Translations under genes and position numbers: made by a program
Shown: positions 38,119 through 45,872 of the stretch, one piece after another
Position numbering within the stretch: the first letter of the stretch is position 1
How the letters are laid out: each line of letters starts with the position of its first letter
The notes under the pieces: generated by a model
Databases searched by the model: none
Seen by the model: the letters and a program-made list of their open reading frames with translations, nothing else
Told to the model about the DNA's origin: nothing
NCBI GenBank assembly: GCA_033764775.1
Contig: JANRIQ010000014.1
Location: 28,948-92,947 of the forward strand
Length of the DNA: 64,000 nt
Direction: 5' to 3'
Origin: JAWXCE01 sp033764775
Lineage (GTDB): Bacteria; Pseudomonadota; Alphaproteobacteria; Rhizobiales; Rhodomicrobiaceae

Positions 38119-39581
38119 CGAGACACGAGCTTGAAGATCAGGTCTTGATCGACCCAACGGGCGATCTCACAACGCTCATCCAGCTTGGGCGCCTTCCCGA
38201 ACAGCCGTATCTGCGTCCCATCCGCCGACATCTCGCCGCGCACCGCAAAACTGCGCGGCCCGCAACGCGAGTTGAACACTTGCGACGTGCCGGTCAGCGC
38301 CGCCCCGTTGCGCGCGGCTCGAAAGAGTTCGTCGCCCGCTTTGGCGCCGGCAACGCGCATGCCCTCGCGCGGAAGCTTGTACTGCATCACGGCTGTCGCG
38401 GCGCTGAGGCGCAGCACGGCGGAGGAGCCGTTGTGCTCCCACTCGCTGACGCCGCTGGATGCGGAGGGCGGAGGCGCAGCCGCCGGCCCGCTCAATGGGC
38501 TGGTGGAGCGCTCATTCGACAGCAGCAGCGTGGTGATCTTCGCGTTTCGCGGAAACAGAAAAAACGCAGGAGTTTCGCCGTCTGGGTCAAGTTTCTTGTC
38601 AGGATCTCGAACGAACGCCTCGGGTTTTTTGTCCGCGCCCTCGTATGCGGCCGCGCGAATGAACAGCACCTCATCATGAAGCTGCGCCATGATCGTGCAG
38701 CCGCTCATGCCCTCAATATCGGGCGTGTCGAAGCGCTGCGGCCCTCTTTCAAGCTGGACGGCCTTGCGCAAGGGCGGCGACGACGTCCCATCCTCTTCCC
38801 AATCGCTGCTGTAGAAATAGTCGGGATTGGAGCGAAGGCGGTAATTGTTGCACGCATGCTCAAACTGAACTTCGACGGTAAGGGCGGGCCGCTTGTAGCC
38901 GATCAGGTTGATGTGGAACGCTGCGGCTTGGCCAACCCGCTCGATGAGAAAAAACTCATCGGGCCCCACCCGCAAAAACTCCGATAACAGGCTGCGCGGA
39001 AAGAAATCCTTGTCCAAGGTCAGCAGGTCGGCGACGGCGAGCACCCCGGCGCGGTAAGTCCGGCTGGCGGTTTTATCGTCTGCGACCGCGCTTACGGCCG
39101 CGATATATGGCGCGTGAAACCCTAGCTTGCCGCGCACATGCAGGCGGCGATGAAAGACGACATAACCGTCGCCCCAATGCTTGTGACCGCCCAGAAAGAT
39201 GATCGCGCAGGCCGAGTAGCATTCGGCCCCGGCCTCAACCACGGTCTGAAAATCCATAGTCCACCGAACGGCGCGGGCGAATTTGACGGCCTCGTCGAAG
39301 CGGCCGCCGGGGCTGTTCAGGCAGAGATGGGGCAAGTAGCCGCCACGGAACGTCCCGTTGATTTCGGACTGTGACGCGACGCGGCCAGGCGGCAAGGTTT
39401 TGGCATCCAAGCGCTTCAGCGCCGCGATGATTTTGTCCGCGTCGCCCTCCTCCACCTCGCCGGTGAAGCGCAGGTCGCAATCAACAGTGCGCACGGTCTC
39501 GATCGTTCCCGCGCGGGCGCAGGCGCTCCACAACGTCGCGCATACGCCGACCACGAAGACTGCAAGAAGCCGTGCGCTCAT
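38115..39581 (-). CDS. Secreted ClpP-fold (crotonase-like) protein, possible serine protease
   Basis: A signal peptide (residues 1-24) leads to a ClpP-like core: CLNSPGGRFDEAVKFAR near residue 88, AGAECYSACAIIFLGG near residue 117 with the serine in the nucleophile position, and LGFHAPY near residue 153 with the histidine. Residues 180-250 are helical, and the C-terminal 230 residues hold a Pro/Ala-rich linker and a beta-rich domain with paired cysteines. It is predicted periplasmic. Proteolytic activity is a fold-based inference. It lies directly upstream-convergent to the DUF1989 gene and 2 bases downstream of the DUF1353 gene. Confidence 0.65.
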   Translation of the reverse strand: MSARLLAVFVVGVCATLWSACARAGTIETVRTVDCDLRFTGEVEEGDADKIIAALKRLDAKTLPPGRVASQSEINGTFRGGYLPHLCLNSPGGRFDEAVKFARAVRWTMDFQTVVEAGAECYSACAIIFLGGHKHWGDGYVVFHRRLHVRGKLGFHAPYIAAVSAVADDKTASRTYRAGVLAVADLLTLDKDFFPRSLLSEFLRVGPDEFFLIERVGQAAAFHINLIGYKRPALTVEVQFEHACNNYRLRSNPDYFYSSDWEEDGTSSPPLRKAVQLERGPQRFDTPDIEGMSGCTIMAQLHDEVLFIRAAAYEGADKKPEAFVRDPDKKLDPDGETPAFFLFPRNAKITTLLLSNERSTSPLSGPAAAPPPSASSGVSEWEHNGSSAVLRLSAATAVMQYKLPREGMRVAGAKAGDELFRAARNGAALTGTSQVFNSRCGPRSFAVRGEMSADGTQIRLFGKAPKLDERCEIARWVDQDLIFKLVSR

Positions 39582-39583
39582 CT

Positions 39584-40213
39584 CTAACGGCTCCTGGCCG
39601 CGGCTCTTAGCTTTTCAATGTCGGAGGGCTTGGCCTCGCTCTCCACCGTGTTGAGAAACGCGTCAAGCTCCGCCTCGCCGAGCGCCGGCATGACGACGTC
39701 CGGCTTGGCCGTGTTGCGGCTGCATGCGGCGAAATCATAGTTCTCATCGACGATCTCGCATTTCGGGTCCACCTTCACGGCGGCCCAGCGCGGGCCGAAC
39801 TGGGCGACCGCCTGATACATAAGCCAGCTGGTGCGGTCGACGAGACCGGAGGTTTTCATCGCGTCGTAAAAAACGCGGTGAACGTTCACGTGCGGACGGG
39901 TTCGAACCTGGCAGTAAAAATCATGCACCACCGAGGCGTTCCGATACTTGCCCTCGAATGGGCCGCCGATGAGCGACCAGAACACCCGCGGGATCGAGGC
40001 GCCGTCCACCGTCGTGCCCGCTGGCACGGGCCAGCGCACATTGCTGGGGTCGATGTATTCGAACGGATTGACGAGCGTCATGCGCCGGCCGTCCTCGTTC
40101 CAGCGCGTGACGACAGAGCCGACATACCGCCCTTGCGCCTCTGCCGCCGTGGGCGTCAGCGTCCCCGCCATCGCCGCCGCAATTCCTTTCACGACGTCTC
40201 GCCGCGTGAGCAT
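39584..40213 (-). CDS. DUF1353 protein with Tat-type leader
   Basis: The N-terminus MLTRRDVVKGIAAAMAG is a twin-arginine-like export signal. Mature sequence contains VPAGTTVDGASIPRVFWSLIGGPFEGKYRNASVVHDFYC, the DUF1353 core. DUF1353 proteins are small, phage- or envelope-related and of unknown activity. Only 2 bases separate this stop from the start of the ClpP-fold gene, so they form an operon of two exported proteins. Confidence 0.78.
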   Translation of the reverse strand: MLTRRDVVKGIAAAMAGTLTPTAAEAQGRYVGSVVTRWNEDGRRMTLVNPFEYIDPSNVRWPVPAGTTVDGASIPRVFWSLIGGPFEGKYRNASVVHDFYCQVRTRPHVNVHRVFYDAMKTSGLVDRTSWLMYQAVAQFGPRWAAVKVDPKCEIVDENYDFAACSRNTAKPDVVMPALGEAELDAFLNTVESEAKPSDIEKLRAAARSR

Positions 40214-40514
40214 GAAATGCGCCTTTTGCTAGGGTTTACTTTCGCTCTCGGACTATATCTCAAGCGCTCATTATGGAACAGCGCGTCAAACGCGAGTCTG
40301 TGCGGGGCTTGCGGCGCGGGGTTGCGGATTGGGCCGCTGTCGGACGCTTTCTGCGCGGCTCGCAACGCGCCGAGAGACACAACACGGCGTGAACGCCGGC
40401 GATCGCTATGGCGGACATGCGGTCGACACGGGGAAAGACCAGCTTCCGAATCCGTAATCGAGCTGGTTAGGCAACGATTTAAAGGAGAGCGCAGTCAATA
40501 TCCTACTGCATAAA
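40214..40514. other. Gene-free stretch at the left border of the element
   Basis: No protein of convincing length was found in this 300-base gap. A 40-codon plus-strand frame at 40273-40395 has no features. It is the 3' flank of the interrupted tRNA-Lys gene. Confidence 0.4.
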
Positions 40515-40561
40515 TGGTGGGCGCGCCAGGGATCGAACCTGGGACATGCTGATTAAGAGTC
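40515..40561 (-). repeat. 3' half of tRNA-Lys(CTT): attachment site (att)
   Basis: Read on the minus strand this is the 3' part of tRNA-Lys: the anticodon loop CTCTTAA with 3' stem, T-arm CCAGG-TTCGATC-CCTGG, acceptor strand CGCGCCC, A and CCA. No 5' half exists upstream. The sequence stops matching a tRNA at the anticodon stem, the usual crossover region for tyrosine recombinases, and the integrase gene begins 142 bases away. The intact tRNA-Lys is expected at the other end of the element, which was not seen in the window. Confidence 0.88.
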
Positions 40562-40644
40562 GCGATCTGGGACTACGGTGGCCTTCGATTCTCCCAATAA
40601 GTATCTGAATTTACACAAGTCACCTGCGGATTATTGCGGACACG

Positions 40645-40685
40645 ACCTACCAGATTTGCTACAAACTGGTAGGCCCGTGGTAGGT
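40645..40685. promoter_or_regulatory. Triple CCTACCAG-type sites upstream of the integrase
   Basis: CCTACCAG (40646-40653) and CTGGTAGG (40666-40673) form a perfect 8-bp dyad with a 12-base loop. A third half-site TGGTAGG (40678-40684) follows, just before the integrase ATG at 40704. They could be arm-type integrase sites or an autoregulatory operator. Confidence 0.5.
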
Positions 40686-40703
40686 TGATTCTCGCATTTC
40701 ATC

Positions 40704-41891
40704 ATGACGACACTTAGCCGAAAACTCACGCTATCCGCCGCCGAGGGCACGCCTTCGGGCACGATCCGCTGGGACGGACAAGTCAAAGGCTTCGGCGCCA
40801 AGGGCAACCGCAATGGCACCGTGACCTTCGTGGTCAAGACCCGCGTCAAAGGTCGGCAGCGCTGGATCACCATCGGCAAGCTCGGCAGCCCTTGGACGGT
40901 TGAAACCGCGCGCAGTGAAGCCCTGCGCGTGCTGGCGGAAGCCGCGGCCGGGCGGGATGTCGTTGAGGCGGAGAACAAACTGCGGGGCGAACGTACGCCG
41001 TTTGAGATGGCGGCGACCCAATTTCTTGCCGAGCACGGCGTCAAGCTCAAACCGAGCACCTTGAGAACGTACACGGCGCTTACCGAACAGCGCCTCATTC
41101 CGGCGTTCGCCGGCAGGGCTATCGCCGAGATTAGCCGCGGCGACGTGACCCGCTTGCATGTCAAACTCGCCGACCAGCCACGGACGGCCAACTACACGCT
41201 GGCGGTCCTCTCCAAGATGATGACCTGGGCGGAGGATCAGGGCCTGCGCAAGGAGAACACCAATCCATGCCGGCGCACCAAGAAGTTCAAGGAGGTGAAG
41301 CGCGAGCGCTACCTGTCGCCCGATGAGCTGGCCCGCCTCGGCGCGGTTCTCGACGCCGCCTCGCGCGACGGAGAATCCAATCCCAACGTGATCGCCGCCA
41401 TCCGGCTGCTGCTCCTGACCGGCGCGCGGTTATCCGAAATCCTCACGCTGCAATGGACTTTCGTCGACGCCCACCGGCGGCTGCTCATGCTGCCCGACAG
41501 CAAAACGGGGGCGAAGGTCATCCCGCTGAATCAGGCGGCGCTTGAGGTGCTTGCGTCGCTGCCGCGGCTTCGCGGAAATCCGTATGTTTTTGTCAGCCAT
41601 GTGGAAGGGCGGCATTTCGTCGGGTTGCAGAAACCTTGGCAGAAGCTGCGCGCGGCCGCCGGCCTGGACGATGTGCGGCTCCACGACCTGCGCCACTCCT
41701 TCGCCAGCATGGGGGTGAGCGCCGGCGGCTCGCTCCCCGTCATCGGCCGTCTCCTCGGCCACACCCAGGCTCAGACCACGGCCCGCTACGCCCACGTGGC
41801 GGACGCGGCGGCGGCGGCGCTTGTGGAGGCGACCGGCGCGCGCATCGCGGCCGCCATGGGCCTCCCCTCCCCCGCGCCTGCCCAAGGCTGA
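40704..41891 (+). CDS. Tyrosine recombinase/integrase
   Basis: An N-terminal arm-binding domain (residues 1-90) and a SAM-like core-binding domain (about 95-190) precede the catalytic domain. The catalytic set is complete: Arg242 (TGARLSE), Lys268, His327-Arg330 (HDLRHSF), His353 (LLGHTQ) and Tyr362 (ARYAHV). The 395-residue length fits P4/phage-type integrases. Its position beside a tRNA-Lys fragment indicates it catalysed integration of this element. A hairpin terminator follows at 41994. Confidence 0.95.
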   Translation: MTTLSRKLTLSAAEGTPSGTIRWDGQVKGFGAKGNRNGTVTFVVKTRVKGRQRWITIGKLGSPWTVETARSEALRVLAEAAAGRDVVEAENKLRGERTPFEMAATQFLAEHGVKLKPSTLRTYTALTEQRLIPAFAGRAIAEISRGDVTRLHVKLADQPRTANYTLAVLSKMMTWAEDQGLRKENTNPCRRTKKFKEVKRERYLSPDELARLGAVLDAASRDGESNPNVIAAIRLLLLTGARLSEILTLQWTFVDAHRRLLMLPDSKTGAKVIPLNQAALEVLASLPRLRGNPYVFVSHVEGRHFVGLQKPWQKLRAAAGLDDVRLHDLRHSFASMGVSAGGSLPVIGRLLGHTQAQTTARYAHVADAAAAALVEATGARIAAAMGLPSPAPAQG

Positions 41892-41993
41892 GGCGGCGCG
41901 CTTGCCTTGGGTCGCCTGTCGGCGCAGAGTTTTCGGCAAGGTACAGCGGGGACGCCAGGGCCGGGCCGGTGATGACATCCGTCATCGCAAGGG

Positions 41994-42017
41994 AGGGCTC
42001 CTAAGGGGGCCCTTTTT
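41994..42017 (+). terminator. Terminator after the integrase gene
   Basis: AGGGC (41994-41998) pairs with GCCCT (42009-42013), followed by TTTT. It is about 100 bases past the stop. A second dyad, GATGAC-ATCC-GTCATC, lies just upstream. Confidence 0.5.
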
Positions 42018-42169
42018 GCGCCCCCGCTCACGAGACGTGAAAGCTTACTGGGGACGGTTATGGCGCCCAAGACGCCTGTCCGGCGTTCTGGTTCAGTTTC
42101 ATCGTCTTTGGCGTGGGCATGGTTATACCGGCGCCTCGTACCGCTCCTGTTCCCCGCCTGTTGCGTCTG

Positions 42170-42428
42170 AGGAGATCTTCTTCCTTCAAAACTTTATCAT
42201 CCTCTTTTCTGATCTTTCTGGTTATGTTCTGAAAAGAGATGTTCTGCAACTTTTCAGCAAAAGCGTTCTGGAATGTTCTGTTCTATAAGGCGTGCTAGCA
42301 AGTCTGCGCGGGAATGCTAGCAACTCTGCGGTGGTGTGTTAGCAAGTCTGCGTGACCGCGCTAGCAAGTCTGCGCGGAAATGCCCCCTCTTGCTAGCAAG
42401 TCTGCGTTGCAGCGCTAGCAAGTCTGCG
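42170..42428. repeat. Iteron origin of replication (oriV) with AT-rich flank
   Basis: Six direct copies of GCTAGCAAGTCTGCG begin at 42294, 42316 (AACT for AAGT), 42338 (GTTAG for GCTAG), 42360, 42392 and 42414. Start-to-start spacing is 22 bases except one 32-base step, so copies stay on one helix face. The adjacent 42170-42290 stretch is AT-rich with four or five GTTCTG repeats, as expected for a DNA-unwinding region. The repA gene lies 1.9 kb away. Iteron-controlled replication by RepA is the natural reading. Confidence 0.8.
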
Positions 42429-42439
42429 TTGGCCTTTCG

Positions 42440-43900
42440 TCAACGAACCGCCGGGGTTGCGCAGGTAAGCGTTTTGCCCTGACGGGTGATAAAACCGCGG
42501 GAGGCGAGCAGGCGAACCCCTTGGCTTACCGTGCTTTGCGGCATGTTTAGGACGTGTGCGAGGCTTTGCAGTGTCCCCGTGAAAGGTCCTCCGAGCTTTT
42601 CCAGATAGTCGAGAATCGCGACTTGGGAGGCAGCCGTAGGCCGGACTAAGGGCGGCCGCGGCGGCGCATGCGCCGAGCGCCGGCCGGTCAATCCCAGCGA
42701 GTCCCGGATGCCCTGCCGCCAGGCCGCGCCTATGCGTTCTCCGATCTCACGATCGCTGGAGCTTCCAAAGTAGCGGTTCGCCAACGGCCAACTTTCGTTC
42801 AGGGCGTCCGCGGTTTGCTCCAGAATGGCGTTTATCTCGGCTGCTGACAGGTCGGCGCGGGTTTGGCCAAGCCGCATCAGGCGGCCGCGATCAGGCCATG
42901 ACGCCGAACCGTCCAAGGTGAGCGCCATCGCGTCACGGGGCAGATACGCCGTGGTGGTGACCAGATCATAGACCGGAGCCAAGGTCGTGCAGCCGCTTCC
43001 CTCCGGGTAGAGCAGCGCGAAGTTCTTCAAATGCGCATCGCCGTTGCGCAGGGCGCAGTTTAACACAAACAGCCGGTAGAGCTGCTTTAAGGCCGCCGGG
43101 GCATGGGCCGGCTCGACGAAGTCGCGGAGCCGCTTAAAGACCTTGGTCTCGTAGCCACCCTTGTATTTGGCGGCGGTGTTGACGCCGTTTAGCACGCAGA
43201 AATCCTCGAGGCCCAGGTACTCGCCGGCAGCGCTGAGGTCGAAGCGTTCGACCACCAGCGCCTCGCCTGTTTCGCTCAGCCACGTCTCAGGCACGGGCAA
43301 CCCGGCTTTGCGCGCCGCGATCAGGCAGAAATATTCATTGGCGGCGAGTTCAGGATAGTCGCGCGGGTCCCAGAATTTGACGATGTGAGTGGCGCTGCGG
43401 ATAGAGGGCTCGCGGCCTTTGGCCACCGAAAGCTTGGACTCATCGCGGATCAGCACTTTAGGCTGAACCCCGCTCACCCCTGAGTAACGCGCAAATTCCT
43501 CAAGCAGATAATCGTAGAGTCCCCCGTCGCGGCGTGCCCGCAAGATGTCGTCAACGGATTGATACGGCACGGTTTCATCCAGGTTCTCCCCAACGCCAGA
43601 GTAGCGCAGGCGGCCCAGCTGCGTGCGGCCGACGACGCTCAGCAGGTCGAGATCGTCGAACTGCCCGGCCGCTTTCGCGAACCGGCGCAGCAACCGCTCT
43701 TTGAGCGCCCCCTCCGGCAGGTTCATGTCGAAAATGGGCAGCAGTCCGTGACGCCAGTCCCACGACTGCACCCGCACCGGCATGGTGAGCGACACCGCCT
43801 TGTCATCGGCGAGGCCCGGCGCATAAGCGAAGGTGCTGCCGCTCCGATCCAGCCGGGCGAGAACGCCGGCTTGCGCGCGGCCGCTCCATACGCGGATCAC
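42440..43900 (-). CDS. hipA: HipA-family kinase toxin with C-terminal winged helix
   Basis: The HipA N-subdomain (residues 1-100) and kinase core are present. The core includes GVQPKVLI near residue 145, FDL at 220-222, the catalytic loop NGDAHLKN (286-293) and the metal-binding aspartate in APVYDLVTT (312). HipA toxins phosphorylate tRNA synthetases or other targets and cause dormancy. An extra domain of about 60 residues at the C-terminus (AILDYLEKLGGPFT, then QSTVSQGVRLLASRGFI) resembles a MarR-like winged helix. That fusion is unusual. ATGA coupling to the antitoxin gene upstream is seen. Confidence 0.9.
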   Translation of the reverse strand: MIRVWSGRAQAGVLARLDRSGSTFAYAPGLADDKAVSLTMPVRVQSWDWRHGLLPIFDMNLPEGALKERLLRRFAKAAGQFDDLDLLSVVGRTQLGRLRYSGVGENLDETVPYQSVDDILRARRDGGLYDYLLEEFARYSGVSGVQPKVLIRDESKLSVAKGREPSIRSATHIVKFWDPRDYPELAANEYFCLIAARKAGLPVPETWLSETGEALVVERFDLSAAGEYLGLEDFCVLNGVNTAAKYKGGYETKVFKRLRDFVEPAHAPAALKQLYRLFVLNCALRNGDAHLKNFALLYPEGSGCTTLAPVYDLVTTTAYLPRDAMALTLDGSASWPDRGRLMRLGQTRADLSAAEINAILEQTADALNESWPLANRYFGSSSDREIGERIGAAWRQGIRDSLGLTGRRSAHAPPRPPLVRPTAASQVAILDYLEKLGGPFTGTLQSLAHVLNMPQSTVSQGVRLLASRGFITRQGKTLTCATPAVR

Positions 43901-44178
43901 GGCTCTTCCTCCCGCGCAAGCTCATCAAGCGTGGGGCGGCCACGGTTCAGCGGGGTCAATCGCAGATCAAGTCCCGTGGCGTTTAGGATGCGGAGTAAAG
44001 GCTTGTAGCCGATTTGCGCCAGACGGCCGGTTTCCAGCCGCGCGATCGTCGGGCGGCTCACCTGCGCCAGCGCCGCCAGCTGCTCCTGCGTCAGCCGGAG
44101 CTCCTTGCGGGCCTCGCGCACTGCGGTGGCGATGTCATCCAGGGTCAATGATGTATCTTTCACTATACAAATATGCAT
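43897..44178 (-). CDS. hipB: HipB-like antitoxin, XRE helix-turn-helix
   Basis: The 93-residue protein has a classical XRE fold: REARKELRLTQEQLAALAQVSRPTIARLETGRLAQIGYKPLLRILNATGLDL. HipB represses the operon and neutralises HipA. Its stop overlaps the hipA start. The assigned ATG at 44178 has AGGA almost touching it, and a GTG 15 bases downstream is an alternative start. Operator-like repeats lie immediately upstream. Confidence 0.88.
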   Translation of the reverse strand: MHICIVKDTSLTLDDIATAVREARKELRLTQEQLAALAQVSRPTIARLETGRLAQIGYKPLLRILNATGLDLRLTPLNRGRPTLDELAREEEP

Positions 44179-44200
44179 TCCTACCTAGGAAAGTATCCTA
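44179..44200. promoter_or_regulatory. Candidate HipB operator
   Basis: TCCTA (44179-44183), TAGGA (44186-44190) and TCCTA (44196-44200) form two overlapping dyads directly next to the hipB start. HipB of E. coli uses TATCC-type dyads, so this is a plausible autoregulatory site. Confidence 0.45.
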
Positions 44201-44248
44201 CGCGATACGTTTCTTCAAGATGTCTGCTGAAAGATTGGGCGGTCAACA

Positions 44249-44296
44249 CATGGCTACATGACGGCACGCGCACATGTCGGCATGTTGTCATGTTTA
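44249..44296. repeat. Octad array A, between hipB and repA
   Basis: Six consecutive 8-base units in register: CATGGCTA, CATGACGG, CACGCGCA, CATGTCGG, CATGTTGT, CATGTTTA. Five of six start with CATG. It ends 4 bases before the repA stop codon. This is one of seven such arrays and is interpreted as RHH-protein binding sites. Confidence 0.75.
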
Positions 44297-44300
44297 CTTA

Positions 44301-45347
44301 TCACCCCGCTTTCTTAGACGGCCTCGGCGCGGGCAGCGCCAGCACATTGGGTCCGGCGCCGGAGATCACCAGACCGTCCTCGGTGAGCTTCACAGGGAGT
44401 TTTGGGAACACCTCTTGGATAGCTTTCAAATCCGCAGCGAAGTCGCGCCTGAAATTAGTCGCCCGGTCGTAGTCGCTGCCGAACTGCTCGGTGAGCGCCG
44501 TCCAGGAGATGCTTTTGGTGGTTTCGATATTGTTGAGGCGCCAGCCGAGCCAGAAATAGAGATCAAGCTTGCGGGCGGACCCGGCGAAAGCCCTGACCGC
44601 CGCCGCATTCAGCGGCAAGGCATGACGCTTCAAACTTTCGTAGAAGTCGAGGCTGAAGGTCAGCGTCGTCGGCCACAGCACCCGCTCGTGCGGATTGAGC
44701 GGCATCCAGATGTCAACCTCGCTGAAGGGCTGGATGTAGCGCTGTTTGGCGCGCTCCCCGTTCCAGACTGCAATCGTCATGCGCGCGGCGGCGAGCGCGT
44801 TCAGCTGCTCCTTGAAGGCATGCAGCGTTCCTTTCTGCCCGCCGGTCGCCGGGAACCCCATATCGCGCATGAAGGCGGTAAGGTTGTCGGCGATCTCGAT
44901 GGTTGGCGACTTTTGCCGCACGGCCTCCGAGCACAGATGCATCATCAAGAGCCGCGCCTTCGGGCCAAACGGGATCGGCTGCATCACCTTGTCGCCGTTC
45001 TCCGGCGAGGTCAGATTGCCGGCTTCCACGATCAGCTTCATCTGCCCCTGCCTGCGCTCAAACTCTCGCATCGCGAGCGGCGTGCGCCGGTAGGGCAGCC
45101 CGCAAATCGCCAGCACGCTGTGAATATGCCGCAAATCAGGGAGCTCCGGGGCCTTGGCGGCGATGGCCTCCCGGGTTTTGAGGCGGCGGCGGGTCTCCCG
45201 CGGTAGCCGGCGCTCCGCATCGCGCTTCTCCTGTACCCCGATCAGGTGGCGGAGCGTGATCTCAAAGGCGAGTTTGCCGCGCTGAGCTTCAAGTTGATCC
45301 CGCAAATCGGCGTCCTTCACCAGGGTCTCGTCGCCGCGGGTTGTCAT
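44301..45347 (-). CDS. repA: Plasmid replication initiator, RepA-like
   Basis: The 348-residue protein contains an N-terminal helical stretch, RRTPLAMREFERRQGQMKL, FGPKARLLMMHLCSEAVR, and the segment NAAAVRAFAGSARKLDLYFWLGWRL with an adjacent winged-helix-like region. These resemble the plasmid-encoded RepA group. It would bind the six iterons at 42294-42428 to start replication. It is last in the parA-RHH-repA operon, and CATG octad arrays flank it on both sides. The family call is by motif recall, not alignment. Confidence 0.82.
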   Translation of the reverse strand: MTTRGDETLVKDADLRDQLEAQRGKLAFEITLRHLIGVQEKRDAERRLPRETRRRLKTREAIAAKAPELPDLRHIHSVLAICGLPYRRTPLAMREFERRQGQMKLIVEAGNLTSPENGDKVMQPIPFGPKARLLMMHLCSEAVRQKSPTIEIADNLTAFMRDMGFPATGGQKGTLHAFKEQLNALAAARMTIAVWNGERAKQRYIQPFSEVDIWMPLNPHERVLWPTTLTFSLDFYESLKRHALPLNAAAVRAFAGSARKLDLYFWLGWRLNNIETTKSISWTALTEQFGSDYDRATNFRRDFAADLKAIQEVFPKLPVKLTEDGLVISGAGPNVLALPAPRPSKKAG

Positions 45348-45375
45348 GGCGCCACCTGTTGCTGCCTCGTGCCGT

Positions 45376-45399
45376 CATGCGCGCATGTCGCCATGCTCA
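45376..45399. repeat. Octad array B, between repA and the RHH gene
   Basis: Three 8-base units in register (CATGCGCG, CATGTCGC, CATGCTCA) fill part of the 49-base gap between the RHH stop and the repA start. Confidence 0.65.
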
Positions 45400-45690
45400 C
45401 ACCACCGCACTTTTATTGTACTTGCGGAAAAGGTCGTTCAGCGCCTCCTCCAACAGGGTCTGGGTGTGGGTGTCGCGCTCCACCGCCAGCAGCCGCAGCT
45501 GCTTGGCGGCCTCCGGGTTGATATAGGCGGAGACGTTTTTCTTGCCCTGGCGGCTCGGCGGCAACGGCGATGACCGCAGCGGGCCCGGAGCTCTTCCCGG
45601 CATCTCGACCACGGACGGGCTCGCGGGCGGCGGCGCGCTCATCCCCTGCATCGCGGCTTTCAGCTTGTTCAAGCGTTCGGGTGCGGACAT
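45397..45690 (-). CDS. Ribbon-helix-helix protein, probable centromere-binding partner of ParA
   Basis: The 97-residue product has a disordered, Pro/Ser-rich N-terminal half and a ribbon-helix-helix fold at about residues 50-93 (KKNVSAYINPEAAKQLRLLAVERDTH, TQTLLEEALNDLF). This layout (flexible tail plus RHH dimer) is that of ParG-type centromere-binding proteins encoded next to short ParA ATPases. The ATG itself lies in an octad (CATGGCGT). Its likely targets are the surrounding CATGNNNN arrays, a prediction from gene order and repeat geometry. Confidence 0.75.
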   Translation of the reverse strand: MSAPERLNKLKAAMQGMSAPPPASPSVVEMPGRAPGPLRSSPLPPSRQGKKNVSAYINPEAAKQLRLLAVERDTHTQTLLEEALNDLFRKYNKSAVV

Positions 45691-45767
45691 GGCGTCATGC
45701 TTTCTTGGCAGGTTGCGGGAGTGTAAGCGTGCGCATATGCGCGCAATCACGCATGCCAGCATCTCGG
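45688..45767. repeat. Octad array C, upstream of the RHH gene
   Basis: Units CATGGCGT (45688) and CATGCTTT (45696) overlap the RHH start codon. In the same 8-base register follow CGTGCGCA (45728), TATGCGCG, CAATCACG, CATGCCAG and CATCTCGG (45760). The array is degenerate but phased. Confidence 0.55.
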
Positions 45768-45800
45768 CAGGACCGCTTGCCAGGGTGTTGGTGCGGCTTG

Positions 45801-45872
45801 CGTGCGGCGATGTGGGTATGTGGGCATCTGGGCATGACCGAGTGCGGACAGGCGCGCATGCTCACATGCCCC
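45801..45872. repeat. Octad array D, between the RHH gene and parA
   Basis: Nine consecutive 8-base units: CGTGCGGC, GATGTGGG, TATGTGGG, CATCTGGG, CATGACCG, AGTGCGGA, CAGGCGCG, CATGCTCA, CATGCCCC. It overlaps the end of parA. It is the longest of the seven arrays and the most probable centromere. Confidence 0.7.

Noticed and set aside
40273..40395. A 40-codon plus-strand frame next to the att site
   Set aside because: Arg-rich with no ribosome site or recognisable motif; not enough to call a gene.
42294..42428. CRISPR array
   Set aside because: Repeats are only 15 bases, spacers are 7 (once 17) bases, and there are no cas genes. The 22-base helical phasing and the nearby repA fit iterons.
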